Positions 16,014-24,062 of a DNA stretch of 33,428 bases are shown here, one piece after another. The notes below the pieces were generated by a model. The model ran no database searches and was not told the DNA's origin. It saw only the letters and a list, made by a program, of their open reading frames with translations. How positions within the stretch are numbered: the first letter of the stretch is position 1; each line of letters starts with the position of its first letter. Origin of the DNA: Pseudomonas entomophila (lineage in GTDB: Bacteria > Pseudomonadota > Gammaproteobacteria > Pseudomonadales > Pseudomonadaceae); NCBI RefSeq assembly GCF_029478665.1, contig NZ_JARPQB010000056.1, positions 1 to 33,428 on the forward strand, in the 5' to 3' direction. The position numbers were made by a program, and so were the translations under genes.

Positions 16014-16805
16014 TCACGGGTCCTGCGGATCATGCCCCAACGATTGCAGGAACAGCGAAAACAGCTCCGGCTGTGATGAGATATCCAGCTTGGCGTACAA
16101 GTGCCGCCTGTGCACCTTGACCGTCTCTGGTGAAATCGCCAGCCGCTCGGCCATGGCCTTCGACGAATACCCCCGCAGGACCAGCCGGGCAATCTCCAGC
16201 TCGCGTTCCGACAATACCTTGGCCCCGAACACGCTCATGGCATCGCGCACCTGGCTGGCCATGGCCGGGGCCGGGCGCTGGCCCTGGCGCTGCCAGTGCT
16301 GCCCCATCAATGCCAGCACCCAGGGGCAGATCATCGCCAACAGCCCCTGGCGCGCCGTGTCGAACCGTTCACGCGCCCCCAGCGACAGTGACAGCGCCCC
16401 GGCATCGCCCAGTTGCAGGATGAACTGCACCTCGTCCTCCAGCACATGGTCGTGGAAATACTTGAGGTAGTACTCGCTCTGGCGGAACTGGTCCGGTGCC
16501 ACCTCTTCGAGGCGGTGCAGGCCATCGCCGATGCGCTCCTGGCACGCCTGGTAGAACGGGTCGAGCTGGTAAAGCCCGCTCAGGTACAGGGCCATGGCTT
16601 GGGGGTTGCCTTCGCCCTGGGCATCGTGGATTTCCAACGCCCGGGGCAGCCCTTCGCGGGGGTAGAGCATTGCCAGGGCGTTGTCGAACGGCAGCCACTG
16701 CTGCACCAGCAGGATCAACTGGCGCCAGAAGCGTGGCTGGCCGATCTGCTCGATGGTGCGGGCCAAGCCTGCGTGGGCGCTGGTTTCGGTGAACAGGTTG
16801 AGCAT
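16014..16805 (-). CDS. LuxR-family regulator (second paralogue)
   Basis: A 263-aa protein with an N-terminal sensing region without TM segments and a C-terminal LuxR helix-turn-helix (about 193-255: LSERELEIARLVLRGYSSKA, then LAISPETVKVHRRHLYAKLD). It shares its sensor pattern with the regulator at 13431-14279. ATG 16805 is the best available start; GGGG lies a few bases upstream. It is divergent from the permease-peptidase operon across 297 bp, so it likely controls those genes and itself. Confidence 0.87.
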   Translation of the reverse strand: MLNLFTETSAHAGLARTIEQIGQPRFWRQLILLVQQWLPFDNALAMLYPREGLPRALEIHDAQGEGNPQAMALYLSGLYQLDPFYQACQERIGDGLHRLEEVAPDQFRQSEYYLKYFHDHVLEDEVQFILQLGDAGALSLSLGARERFDTARQGLLAMICPWVLALMGQHWQRQGQRPAPAMASQVRDAMSVFGAKVLSERELEIARLVLRGYSSKAMAERLAISPETVKVHRRHLYAKLDISSQPELFSLFLQSLGHDPQDP

Positions 16806-16852
16806 GTGGCCCCGTTGCTGATATTCGCGGTCTATGTCGACATGGCACACGC

Positions 16853-16939
16853 CTGTAGGAGCGGCTTCAGCCGCGAACACCGGAGAAGCCGGTGCCATCC
16901 ACCGTACTGCCCGCTTCGCGGCTGAAGCCGCTCCTACAG
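16853..16939. repeat. REP pair (REPIN) upstream of the second LuxR gene
   Basis: CTGTAGGAGCGGCTTCAGCC at the left and GGCTGAAGCCGCTCCTACAG at the right form an 87-bp inverted pair with an inner hairpin CACCGG-agaa-GCCGGTG. It lies between the LuxR start and the permease promoter region. Confidence 0.85.
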
Positions 16940-16978
16940 TGGCCATGCCCAGTCTTGGGATGTTTCTTGTCTTCCGTC

Positions 16979-17001
16979 AAGGGGCGTACCCCCTTTAGGT
17001 A
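16979..17001. promoter_or_regulatory. Candidate LuxR-type operator ahead of the permease
   Basis: Two overlapping inverted repeats, AAGGGG-N5-CCCCTT (16979-16995) and TACC-N7-GGTA (16987-17001), about 100-125 bp before the permease start in the divergent LuxR/permease gap. Position and symmetry suit an operator; no proof that the LuxR protein binds here. Confidence 0.35.
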
Positions 17002-17102
17002 ATTGGCCCCAGTGCCACCTCGGCCTACAGTCCAGCCAGGTCCAGCGGCCGCGCGACCGGGTTTTCCCCTCACCACCAATAACAATTCAGAGGAAAAACG
17101 CC

Positions 17103-18467
17103 ATGAGCTCCAGCGAAGCTCCCGCCAGTGCGCTCAAGCCGCGCCTGGGCGTGTTCGATGTGGTCGCCATCACCGTGTCGGGGGTGACCCCGGCCAGTTC
17201 CGTGTTCGTCATCGCTCCGTTCGCCATCCAGCAGGCCGGCAGCGGTGCCTTCCTGTCCTTCATCATGGCCGCGGCCCTGGCGTTGATGTTCGCCTGGTGC
17301 TACGCCGAGCTGGGGCGTGCCCACAGCACCGCGGGCGGCGAGTACGTCTATGCCAAGCGCGTGTTCGGTGGCTTGGCCGGCTACGCCACGTTCCTTACCG
17401 TGCTGGCCTCGTTGCTGTTCATCCCACCCGTGCTGGCCGCAGGCGCAGCGACCTACCTGAACAACGCCCTGGGCACCCGTTTCGACACCCAGACCGTGGC
17501 GCTGGTGATCGTGGTGGCCAGCTACGCGTTGGGGATCCTCAATATCCGCCTCAATGCCTGGATCACCGGGTTGTTCCTGATCTGCGAGGTCGCCGCGCTA
17601 CTGGTGATCGTGGTGCTGGGCTTCGGCAACGCCAGCCAGCCCGCCACCAGCCTGCTGCAGCCGCAGGTGCTGGAGCAGGGCGCACTGGTGGCCGCCCCCT
17701 GGGCGCTGGTGCTCGGCGCGGTGGGCATGGCCTTGTTCGCCTTCAACGGCTATGGCGGCGCGGTGCTGTTGGCCGAGGACATGAAGGATCGAGGGCGAAC
17801 CGTGCACCGCGCGGTGCTGTGGTCGCTTGTGGTGGTGGTGGCGATCGAAGTGATCCCGCTGGCTGCCTTGCTGATCGGCGCACCGTCGCTGCAAGCGATG
17901 CTGGCCAGCGGCGACCCGATCGGCTACCTGCTCACCGCCCATGGCAACGCCACCCTGGCGCGCCTGGTCAGCGCCGGGATCTTCCTCTCGGTGTTCAACG
18001 CCATCGTCGCCATCGTCATCCAGGTCGGGCGGGTGGTGTACAGCAGCGGCCGCGACGCGATCTGGACACCGGGCCTGAACCGCGCCTTCACCGTGATCCA
18101 TCCACGCTGGGAGTCGCCGTGGCTGGCTACGCTGTTCCTGGCGGTCCCCTCGGCGTTGCTGAGCCTGTCTGGCAGCCTCGAGGAACTGACCACGTTCACC
18201 GTGCTGCTGTTGCTGCTGATCTACCTGGTGGTCGCCGCCTGCGCCCTGTGCAGCCGGGTGCTGCGCCGCGACCGCGACCACCCTTACCGCATGCCGCTGT
18301 GGCCGTTGCCCGCGCTGCTGGCGGTCAGCGGCGCCGGCTGGTTGCTGGTGACCCTGCTGGGCGAGGCGTCCTGGCGTGAACTGTTGATCATCCTCGGGTT
18401 GCTGGCGGTGTCGGTCACCCTCTACAGCACCCACGGTCGGCTGAGCCCGACCTTCCAGAAACTGTGA
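17103..18467 (+). CDS. APC-superfamily amino acid/amine permease
   Basis: A 454-aa inner-membrane transporter with about 12 hydrophobic segments. VVAITVSGVTPASSVFVIAP is the unwound TM1 substrate motif and FAFNGYGGAVLLAEDMKDRG is the TM6/loop signature of the APC family. It probably imports an amino acid, small peptide-like amine or beta-amino compound by cation symport. ATG follows AGAGGAA. The peptidase start follows the stop by 17 nt, so the two are co-transcribed. Confidence 0.9.
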   Translation: MSSSEAPASALKPRLGVFDVVAITVSGVTPASSVFVIAPFAIQQAGSGAFLSFIMAAALALMFAWCYAELGRAHSTAGGEYVYAKRVFGGLAGYATFLTVLASLLFIPPVLAAGAATYLNNALGTRFDTQTVALVIVVASYALGILNIRLNAWITGLFLICEVAALLVIVVLGFGNASQPATSLLQPQVLEQGALVAAPWALVLGAVGMALFAFNGYGGAVLLAEDMKDRGRTVHRAVLWSLVVVVAIEVIPLAALLIGAPSLQAMLASGDPIGYLLTAHGNATLARLVSAGIFLSVFNAIVAIVIQVGRVVYSSGRDAIWTPGLNRAFTVIHPRWESPWLATLFLAVPSALLSLSGSLEELTTFTVLLLLLIYLVVAACALCSRVLRRDRDHPYRMPLWPLPALLAVSGAGWLLVTLLGEASWRELLIILGLLAVSVTLYSTHGRLSPTFQKL

Positions 18468-18484
18468 ACATCCAAGGAGCAGAC

Positions 18485-19612
18485 ATGCGTGCGCGTCAAC
18501 TGGGCATCACCCTCGGCCACGGCACCCCGGGCCCGTTCAATGCCATTACCGATGTACCGGGGGTGCGGGTTGGCCACAGCACCCTGATCGACGAACAACG
18601 CCCGGCGCCGATTCGCACCGGGGTGACCCTCATCGAGCCCCGCGCCAGCGCGGCGCGCCTGCAGCCGTGCTTCGCCGGCTGCCATGTGCTCAACGGCAAT
18701 GGCGACGCCACGGGGCTTGAGTGGATCCGCGAGGCCGGCCTGCTGACCACGCCGATCGCCATCACCAACACCCACAGCGTTGGCGTGGTGCGCGACGCGC
18801 TGATCGCCGCCGAGCGCGAGCGCTTGCCGGATGATGCCGTGTACTGGTGCATGCCGGTGGTGATGGAAACCTTCGATGGCGTGCTCAACGACATCTGGGG
18901 CCAGCATGTGACGCCGGCACAGGTGCGCCAGGCGCTGGACACCGCCACCTCGGGGCCGGTGGCGGAAGGGCCGGTGGGCGGTGGCACGGGGATGATCTGC
19001 CATGAGTTCAAGGGCGGCATCGGCACGGCTTCGCGGCGCCTGGCGGATGGGCAGGGGGGGTGGACCGTCGGTGCCCTGGTCCAGGCCAACCATGGCCAGC
19101 GCCGGGAGTTGCGGGTGGATGGCTACCCGGTAGGTCGCCAGCTTGAGCATTTGCCCTCGCCGTTTACCGAGCAACGCACCGGCACGCCGGGCATGGGCTC
19201 GATCGTGGTGGTGATCGCCACCGATGCGCCGCTGCTGCCGCACCAGTGCCAGCGCCTGGCCCAGCGGGCGTCGATCGGTATCGCCCGCACCGGTGGCGGT
19301 ACCGAGGATTCCAGTGGCGATATCTTCCTGGCGTTCTCCACCGGCAACCAGGAACTGCCGCCAGCCGATTACGCACGCCAGGCACTGGCGCAGTGCTCGC
19401 AGGTGCGCATGCTCAACAACGACCACATCTCGGCGGTGTTCCTGGCGGCGGCGGAGGCGGTGGAGGAGGCCATCGTCAATGCCTTGCTGGCAGGGCGCAC
19501 GATGGTGGGCAAAGGCGGGGTGATGGTGCCGGGGTTGGACGCGGATAGGTTACTGGAGGCCTTGCATGGTACGGGGTGGAAAGCGAATGCGACGCTGACT
19601 CGACACCCATAG
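18485..19612 (+). CDS. P1 (DmpA/BapA, S58) family beta-peptidyl aminopeptidase
   Basis: A 375-aa Ntn-type self-processing peptidase. The pro-chain is expected to cut itself at Gly238-Ser239 (TPGMGSIVVVIATDAPLLP), leaving Ser239 as N-terminal nucleophile of the small subunit. GPVGGGTGMICHEFKGGIGT and VQANHGQRREL are family signatures. Known members release N-terminal beta-amino acids or D-alanine from short peptides and amides. ATG 18485 has AAGGAG at good spacing. No signal peptide, so cytoplasmic: it would act on compounds brought in by the preceding permease. Its product could feed the aminotransferase (beta-alanine to malonate semialdehyde), which is inference. Confidence 0.9.
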   Translation: MRARQLGITLGHGTPGPFNAITDVPGVRVGHSTLIDEQRPAPIRTGVTLIEPRASAARLQPCFAGCHVLNGNGDATGLEWIREAGLLTTPIAITNTHSVGVVRDALIAAERERLPDDAVYWCMPVVMETFDGVLNDIWGQHVTPAQVRQALDTATSGPVAEGPVGGGTGMICHEFKGGIGTASRRLADGQGGWTVGALVQANHGQRRELRVDGYPVGRQLEHLPSPFTEQRTGTPGMGSIVVVIATDAPLLPHQCQRLAQRASIGIARTGGGTEDSSGDIFLAFSTGNQELPPADYARQALAQCSQVRMLNNDHISAVFLAAAEAVEEAIVNALLAGRTMVGKGGVMVPGLDADRLLEALHGTGWKANATLTRHP

Positions 19613-19812
19613 CAGACCTTTGCGAACCGGACGTGCTGGTGAGCAACCCCGCGCGCAAACGTGCATTGCCGTGGGTCCATGGCGTGGGTCATCACGCCAA
19701 CGGCGTTGGCGGCGATGCTTTGACGGAGGTGTGGGTCGAAGAACGAATTTCATGTAGTGCATTGACGATTCCAGCCAACAGGACGTGCGTATGAACCACC
19801 CGCTACTACATA

Positions 19813-19844
19813 AAAAAACACACCCGTTGAATAAAGACGGGTGT
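19813..19844 (-). terminator. Hairpin with T-run on the minus strand
   Basis: ACACCCG-N11-CGGGTGT preceded by AAAAAAA on the plus strand, i.e. a stem followed by T7 when read on the minus strand. There is no convincing minus-strand gene to its right, so it is orphaned at the border of the low-GC island. The rest of 19613-19891 shows no gene. Confidence 0.5.
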
Positions 19845-19891
19845 AGGGATTTCGGTCACTTTTTCAACCTGACCCCTGCCGGATCCTTGAT

Positions 19892-21142
19892 ATGCCTATA
19901 AGCGCCGCATCCTTTAAAGATTTTTCTGCCAACGATATTGCCCTGGTAAAGGGCGCGAAAGATGAGAATCACATTGGAAACCTGTTCGATCGAGCCTGGC
20001 GAGTGATGGTCGATTGGTTCTGCAATACAAAAAAGGATGACGCATGTCGATTGCTTTTTCATGTGATAAATGATGCAGAGCCTGAGCCAAGATGCAAGGC
20101 GTTTGAGGACCTGAAAGCCTTGGCGAGCGAACCGTTTCGTGAACGTTTCAAAAAGGCACTTAATGAGGAACGTCTGATAGAGTTCAAGATAGCCCTCGAA
20201 GGCGGCCCTGTAACGTTTGAGATTCCTGAGGGCTGTTCGCTGGCTGGCATCAATTTGTCGGGTGCTGACCTGCGGGAAATTGACTTGCGTGATAAAAACC
20301 TCGAGGGTGTGGATTTCAGTGGTGCAAATCTTGAAGGCGCCAAGTTTGGTGGCGCTAAACTTGAAAGTTCGAAGTTCAACGGTGCTAATCTATACGGTGC
20401 TGACTTTACGGGTGCCAATGTTTCCAGCGCTAAGTTTTGCTCCGCAGTCTTGGACAGCGCGGTTTTCATTAACGCCAACTTGCAGTATGCTGATTTCAGC
20501 GTTGATCGTTCCGGGGCGCCGGTTACCCGACTGGTTAACGCAACGCTGGATAGGGCAGACCTCGGTAGCGCGAATTTTAATGGAGTCGTTGCACCTGGCG
20601 CCTCGTTTAAAGAAGCAATACTGAAATGCGCTGTTTTTGTGGACGCCGACCTGTCGCGAGCAGACTTTAGTAATAGCAAGCCGTTAGAGACTAATTTTAC
20701 CGGTGCCCAGCTGCATCAGGCGAAGTTTCAACGGTGCGTCGTAAACTCCGTCGTGTTCGAAGACGCCAAAATGACCGAGATTGACTTCACGGAGGCCGAG
20801 GTGTCCAACTCAAAATTCAAGGGTGCTGACCTGAGTCAGTCGAGGCTGACGAATGCCTCAGTTGTGAGCTCCGACATGAGCTCTGTCAACTTTGAAAAAT
20901 CCCAATTGTTCAGTGCTCGGTTGACGAATGTTGATCTGGGCGGTACTAAGATGATTGAGGCAAATTTGCAGTATCTAACAATCGAGAATTGCCGTGTTGA
21001 TGGTTTGGATGTAAAGAGAACTGCTGGGGATCATGTGATTCTTCGTGATCTTGATATGAAAGGTGTCATTAACAGGCAACATGCACCCGGCCTGCTGGCT
21101 GCTGATTGTCAAAGGGTCTCGAATCTGAGCAAAGTCTCTTGA
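19892..21142 (+). CDS. Pentapeptide-repeat protein with an SPI-2-effector-like N-terminal domain
   Basis: A 416-aa protein in two parts. Residues about 115-395 are pentapeptide repeats (A(D/N)LxG/S: NLSGADL, NLEGVDFSGANLEGAKF, NGANLYGADFTGANV), which fold as a right-handed four-sided beta-helix. Residues 1-110 are not repeats. MPISAASF, W36-R-V-M-V-D-W-F43, a cysteine/leucine stretch (DDACRLLFHVIND), then FEDLKALASEPFRERF recall in order the shared N-terminus of Salmonella SPI-2 type III effectors such as SifA, SspH1, PipB and PipB2 (WEK(I/M)xxFF, then CL-E, then LK-L). PipB proteins also join that head to pentapeptide repeats. So a host-directed effector is plausible, but no secretion genes are visible. 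No signal peptide. The gene is lower in GC than its neighbours and stands alone; its ribosome site is weak. Confidence 0.85.
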   Translation: MPISAASFKDFSANDIALVKGAKDENHIGNLFDRAWRVMVDWFCNTKKDDACRLLFHVINDAEPEPRCKAFEDLKALASEPFRERFKKALNEERLIEFKIALEGGPVTFEIPEGCSLAGINLSGADLREIDLRDKNLEGVDFSGANLEGAKFGGAKLESSKFNGANLYGADFTGANVSSAKFCSAVLDSAVFINANLQYADFSVDRSGAPVTRLVNATLDRADLGSANFNGVVAPGASFKEAILKCAVFVDADLSRADFSNSKPLETNFTGAQLHQAKFQRCVVNSVVFEDAKMTEIDFTEAEVSNSKFKGADLSQSRLTNASVVSSDMSSVNFEKSQLFSARLTNVDLGGTKMIEANLQYLTIENCRVDGLDVKRTAGDHVILRDLDMKGVINRQHAPGLLAADCQRVSNLSKVS

Positions 21143-21349
21143 GCATCCTCTTGAGTTGCCGCAAATGATACGTCGCCTCACCTGCGCTAGATGGCACGGC
21201 CATGGCGTTGATACGGGAGGTGAGCGTCATATAGTTGGACTTGCCCAATGCTTGTAGGTGTTGCGTCGGGGTAAAGCATAGACGGCGCTTACATGGACAG
21301 GTGTGGTGCGCCCCCTCATGCAAAGGCTCGAGGCATGGGGGGCAGGACA

Positions 21350-22678
21350 CTAGCGGGCGCGGGCAAGCAAGGCGCTGTCTGCACGCGAAACCCGCAGTGC
21401 CACCAGGCTACCCACCACGATCAACCCCGCCAGCGCATACAGCGCCGCATCGGTCGAGCCGGTCTGGTCCTTGATAAACCCCACCAGGTACGGGCTGAGG
21501 AAGCCTGCCATCTGCCCCACCGAGTTGATGATCGCCAGCCCCGCCACGGCGGTACCGGCGCTGAGCAGCGCGGTGGGCATCGGCCAGAACATCGGCAGGC
21601 CGGTCAGCGCACCCATGGTGGCGATCGACAGACCGAGAATGGCGATGGTCGGGTTGGCCGCAAAGTTCACCGCGATCAGCAGGCCCAGAGCACCCATCAG
21701 CATTGGCACCACAAGGTGCCAGCGGCGCTCGTTGCGTAGGTCCGCCGAGCGGCCGACGACGATCATGAACACCCCGGCCAGCAGGTACGGAATGGCGCTC
21801 AACCAGCCGATCAGCAGCGGGTTGTCGAAGCCCATGTTCTTGATGATCGACGGCAGCCAGAAGTTGATCGCGTAGACGCCGCTCTGGATGCAGAAGTAGA
21901 CGAAACCGAAGGTCCAGATCAGCGGGTTGGTCAATACCGCGAGCACGCTGTCGCCGCTGGTGGCGGGCTTGCTCGCGGCGTCGGCCTTGAGATCGGCCTC
22001 GATCATCCTGCGTTCGGCTGGGCTCAGCCAGGCGGCCTTCTGGTAGCCGTCGCTGAGCAGCACGATCGCCAGCGCGCCCAGCACCACGGTGGGCAGGCCC
22101 TGGATCAGGAACATCCACTGCCAGCCGGCCAGGCCGTGCTGGCCGGCGGCGAAGTGGTCGAGGATCCAGCCGGAGAACGGCCCGCCCAGAAGCCCGGAAA
22201 CCGGGATCGCCGACATGAACAGCGCCATGATCCGGCCACGGCGGTCGGCCGGGAACCAGCGCGAGAGGTACAACACCACGCCGGGGAAGAAGCCAGCCTC
22301 GGCGGCGCCGGTGAGCAGGCGCAAGGTGTAGAACTCGGTGGGCGTGGTGACGAACAGCAGGCAGGTGGACAGGCTGCCCCAGGCGATCATCATCAATGCG
22401 ATCCAGCGTCGCGGCCCGAAGCGGTTCAGCGCCAGGTTGCTGGGCAGGCCGCAGAGCACGTAGCCGATGAAGAAGATGCCGGCCCCCAGGCCGTACACCG
22501 TTTCGCTGAACTTCAGGGCGTCGAGCATCTGCAACTTGGCGAAGCCGACGTTGACGCGGTCCAGGTAGTTGAACAGGTAGCAGATGAAAATGAACGGGAT
22601 CAGCCGCAGGGTGACACGCCGGTACAGCGCGTCGCGGGTGATCTCGGTGCCTTGGTCAAGGGCGGGGCTGTGTGCCAT
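21350..22678 (-). CDS. MFS transporter, anion:cation symporter (GudP/tartrate-like)
   Basis: A 442-aa inner-membrane carrier with 12 TM segments. IPFIFICYLFNYLDRVNVGF is the TM1 signature of the ACS family, and NRFGPRRWIALMMIAWG and LSRWFPADRRGRIMALFM are the conserved loops. ACS carriers move organic anions such as glucarate, galactonate, tartrate or phthalate. ATG 22678 is chosen because the protein then starts just before TM1 as usual; the frame is open further upstream. It diverges from a CdaR-type regulator and lies beside a glycerate kinase, so import of D-glycerate or a sugar acid that yields it is likely. Confidence 0.88.
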   Translation of the reverse strand: MAHSPALDQGTEITRDALYRRVTLRLIPFIFICYLFNYLDRVNVGFAKLQMLDALKFSETVYGLGAGIFFIGYVLCGLPSNLALNRFGPRRWIALMMIAWGSLSTCLLFVTTPTEFYTLRLLTGAAEAGFFPGVVLYLSRWFPADRRGRIMALFMSAIPVSGLLGGPFSGWILDHFAAGQHGLAGWQWMFLIQGLPTVVLGALAIVLLSDGYQKAAWLSPAERRMIEADLKADAASKPATSGDSVLAVLTNPLIWTFGFVYFCIQSGVYAINFWLPSIIKNMGFDNPLLIGWLSAIPYLLAGVFMIVVGRSADLRNERRWHLVVPMLMGALGLLIAVNFAANPTIAILGLSIATMGALTGLPMFWPMPTALLSAGTAVAGLAIINSVGQMAGFLSPYLVGFIKDQTGSTDAALYALAGLIVVGSLVALRVSRADSALLARAR

Positions 22679-22841
22679 GATCGGGGTCTCTTTTGTTATG
22701 GTTGTGCACCGCGTCGCCTGTTCCGGCGCTCGCCTCGAAGAGTCTCGGGGAGTGTAGCGCGGCTGTCTTTGTGCTTTCGCACAGCGTGGGGCGCGGGCTG
22801 CTGTGCCGCCGACCAAAACCCGTCACTGCAAGGAACCCTGC

Positions 22842-23939
22842 ATGTTCGAGCTGGACCACGACCTGGCCCAGGACATCGTCGACCGGGCGATGGCCATCCT
22901 GCCGTGCAACGTCAACGTGATGGACAGCCAGGGGCTGATCCTCGGCAGTGGCGAGCCCGGGCGCATCAACACCCGTCACGAAGGCGCCCAGCTGGTGCTG
23001 GCCAACGGCAGGATCGTCGAGCTCGACGTGGAGGCCGCCAAGTGCCTCAAGGGCGTGCAGCCCGGCGTGAACCTGCCGTTGATGCTCGATGGCCGGTTGA
23101 TTGGCGTGCTGGGCCTGACCGGTGATCCGCAGCAGTTGCGCACCTATGGCGAACTGGTGCGCATGACCGCCGAAATGCTCTTGGCCCAGCGCTACCTGCA
23201 GGTGGAGCAGCAATGGCGGCGCCAGCGTTGCGACGACCTGCTGGCCTTGCTCCTGGGCGGCAGCGGCGACTCGCCGCGGCTGGTCGATGAAGCCCAGCAA
23301 CTGGGGCTCAAGCCCAACCTGCCACGCATTCCCTGCCTGTTCGAACTGCACGCGGGGCCACCGGCCGAGGCATTGTCGGCGTGGCTGATGAGCCGCTACC
23401 CGGACAGCTGGTGCGTCAGCCCGGCGCGGCAGTCGTTGCTGTGGTGCCGCCCGGCAGGCGTGGTGCTCGACGAGGCGCGCCTGATCGAACGGCTGCGGCG
23501 TCATGGTTGGGAGGTGGAGCGCCTGGCTTTGGGGAGCCTGGCGCAGAGCCTGGAGCAACTGCGCCGGGGTTACCGGCGTGTGCGTGACCTGCTGGCCTAC
23601 GGCCGTGAGGTGGTGCCCCACGAGTGTCTGCTCTCGTTGGCGCGCTACCGCTTGCCCGCGTTGCTTTGGCGTCACCGCAACGACGATGCCCTCGATGAAC
23701 TATTGGAGCCGTTGCAGCGGATCCGCGCCAAGGATGTCAGCGGCCAGTTACTGGCCACATTGCGCGCCTGGTGTGCGCATGATGGCCAGAGCCAAGCCTG
23801 TGCCGATGCCCTGGGGATTCATCGCAACAGCCTGCGTTATCGGCTGGAACGTGTTGCCGAGCTGGGGGAAGTAGACCCGTTGCGGCTCGAAGGCATGCTG
23901 AGCCTGTATCTGGGGCTGCAACTATTGCCGGCGGAATGA
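22842..23939 (+). CDS. cdaR: CdaR-family sugar-diacid regulator
   Basis: A 365-aa transcription factor: N-terminal sugar-diacid-recognition domain (about 1-135: LAQDIVDRAMAILPCNVNVM, GLILGSGEPGRIN, GVNLPLMLDGRLIGVLGLTG), a middle linker, and a C-terminal PucR-type helix-turn-helix (about 330-352: SQACADALGIHRNSLRYRLE). ATG 22842 follows AAGGA by seven bases. CdaR activates glucarate/galactarate/glycerate genes in E. coli. Here it sits between a divergent MFS carrier and a co-directional glycerate kinase, the expected targets. The symbol follows the family; the inducer may differ. Confidence 0.88.
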   Translation: MFELDHDLAQDIVDRAMAILPCNVNVMDSQGLILGSGEPGRINTRHEGAQLVLANGRIVELDVEAAKCLKGVQPGVNLPLMLDGRLIGVLGLTGDPQQLRTYGELVRMTAEMLLAQRYLQVEQQWRRQRCDDLLALLLGGSGDSPRLVDEAQQLGLKPNLPRIPCLFELHAGPPAEALSAWLMSRYPDSWCVSPARQSLLWCRPAGVVLDEARLIERLRRHGWEVERLALGSLAQSLEQLRRGYRRVRDLLAYGREVVPHECLLSLARYRLPALLWRHRNDDALDELLEPLQRIRAKDVSGQLLATLRAWCAHDGQSQACADALGIHRNSLRYRLERVAELGEVDPLRLEGMLSLYLGLQLLPAE

Positions 23940-23958
23940 CCCACCCTTGATAGGAGAA

Positions 23959-23995
23959 AGCAGGCAACCGCCCAAACAACCCGCCTGCTGTTTTG
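23959..23995 (+). terminator. Probable rho-independent terminator after cdaR
   Basis: AGCAGGC-N17-GCCTGCT followed by GTTTTG, twenty bases after the cdaR stop. The loop is long and the T-run short, so it may be weak. It suggests the glycerate kinase gene has its own promoter in 23996-24050. Confidence 0.5.
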
Positions 23996-24062
23996 TGCAT
24001 TCGACCGAGGCCGCTGTGTCGCGCACCTGTCAGCATGCGCGGTATCAGGACAGGAGATCCCC

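Noticed and set aside
19856..20062. 68-codon minus-strand frame ending just before the orphan terminator
   Set aside because: It overlaps the 5' part of the pentapeptide gene in antisense, lacks a ribosome site and shows no motif; the terminator alone is not enough.
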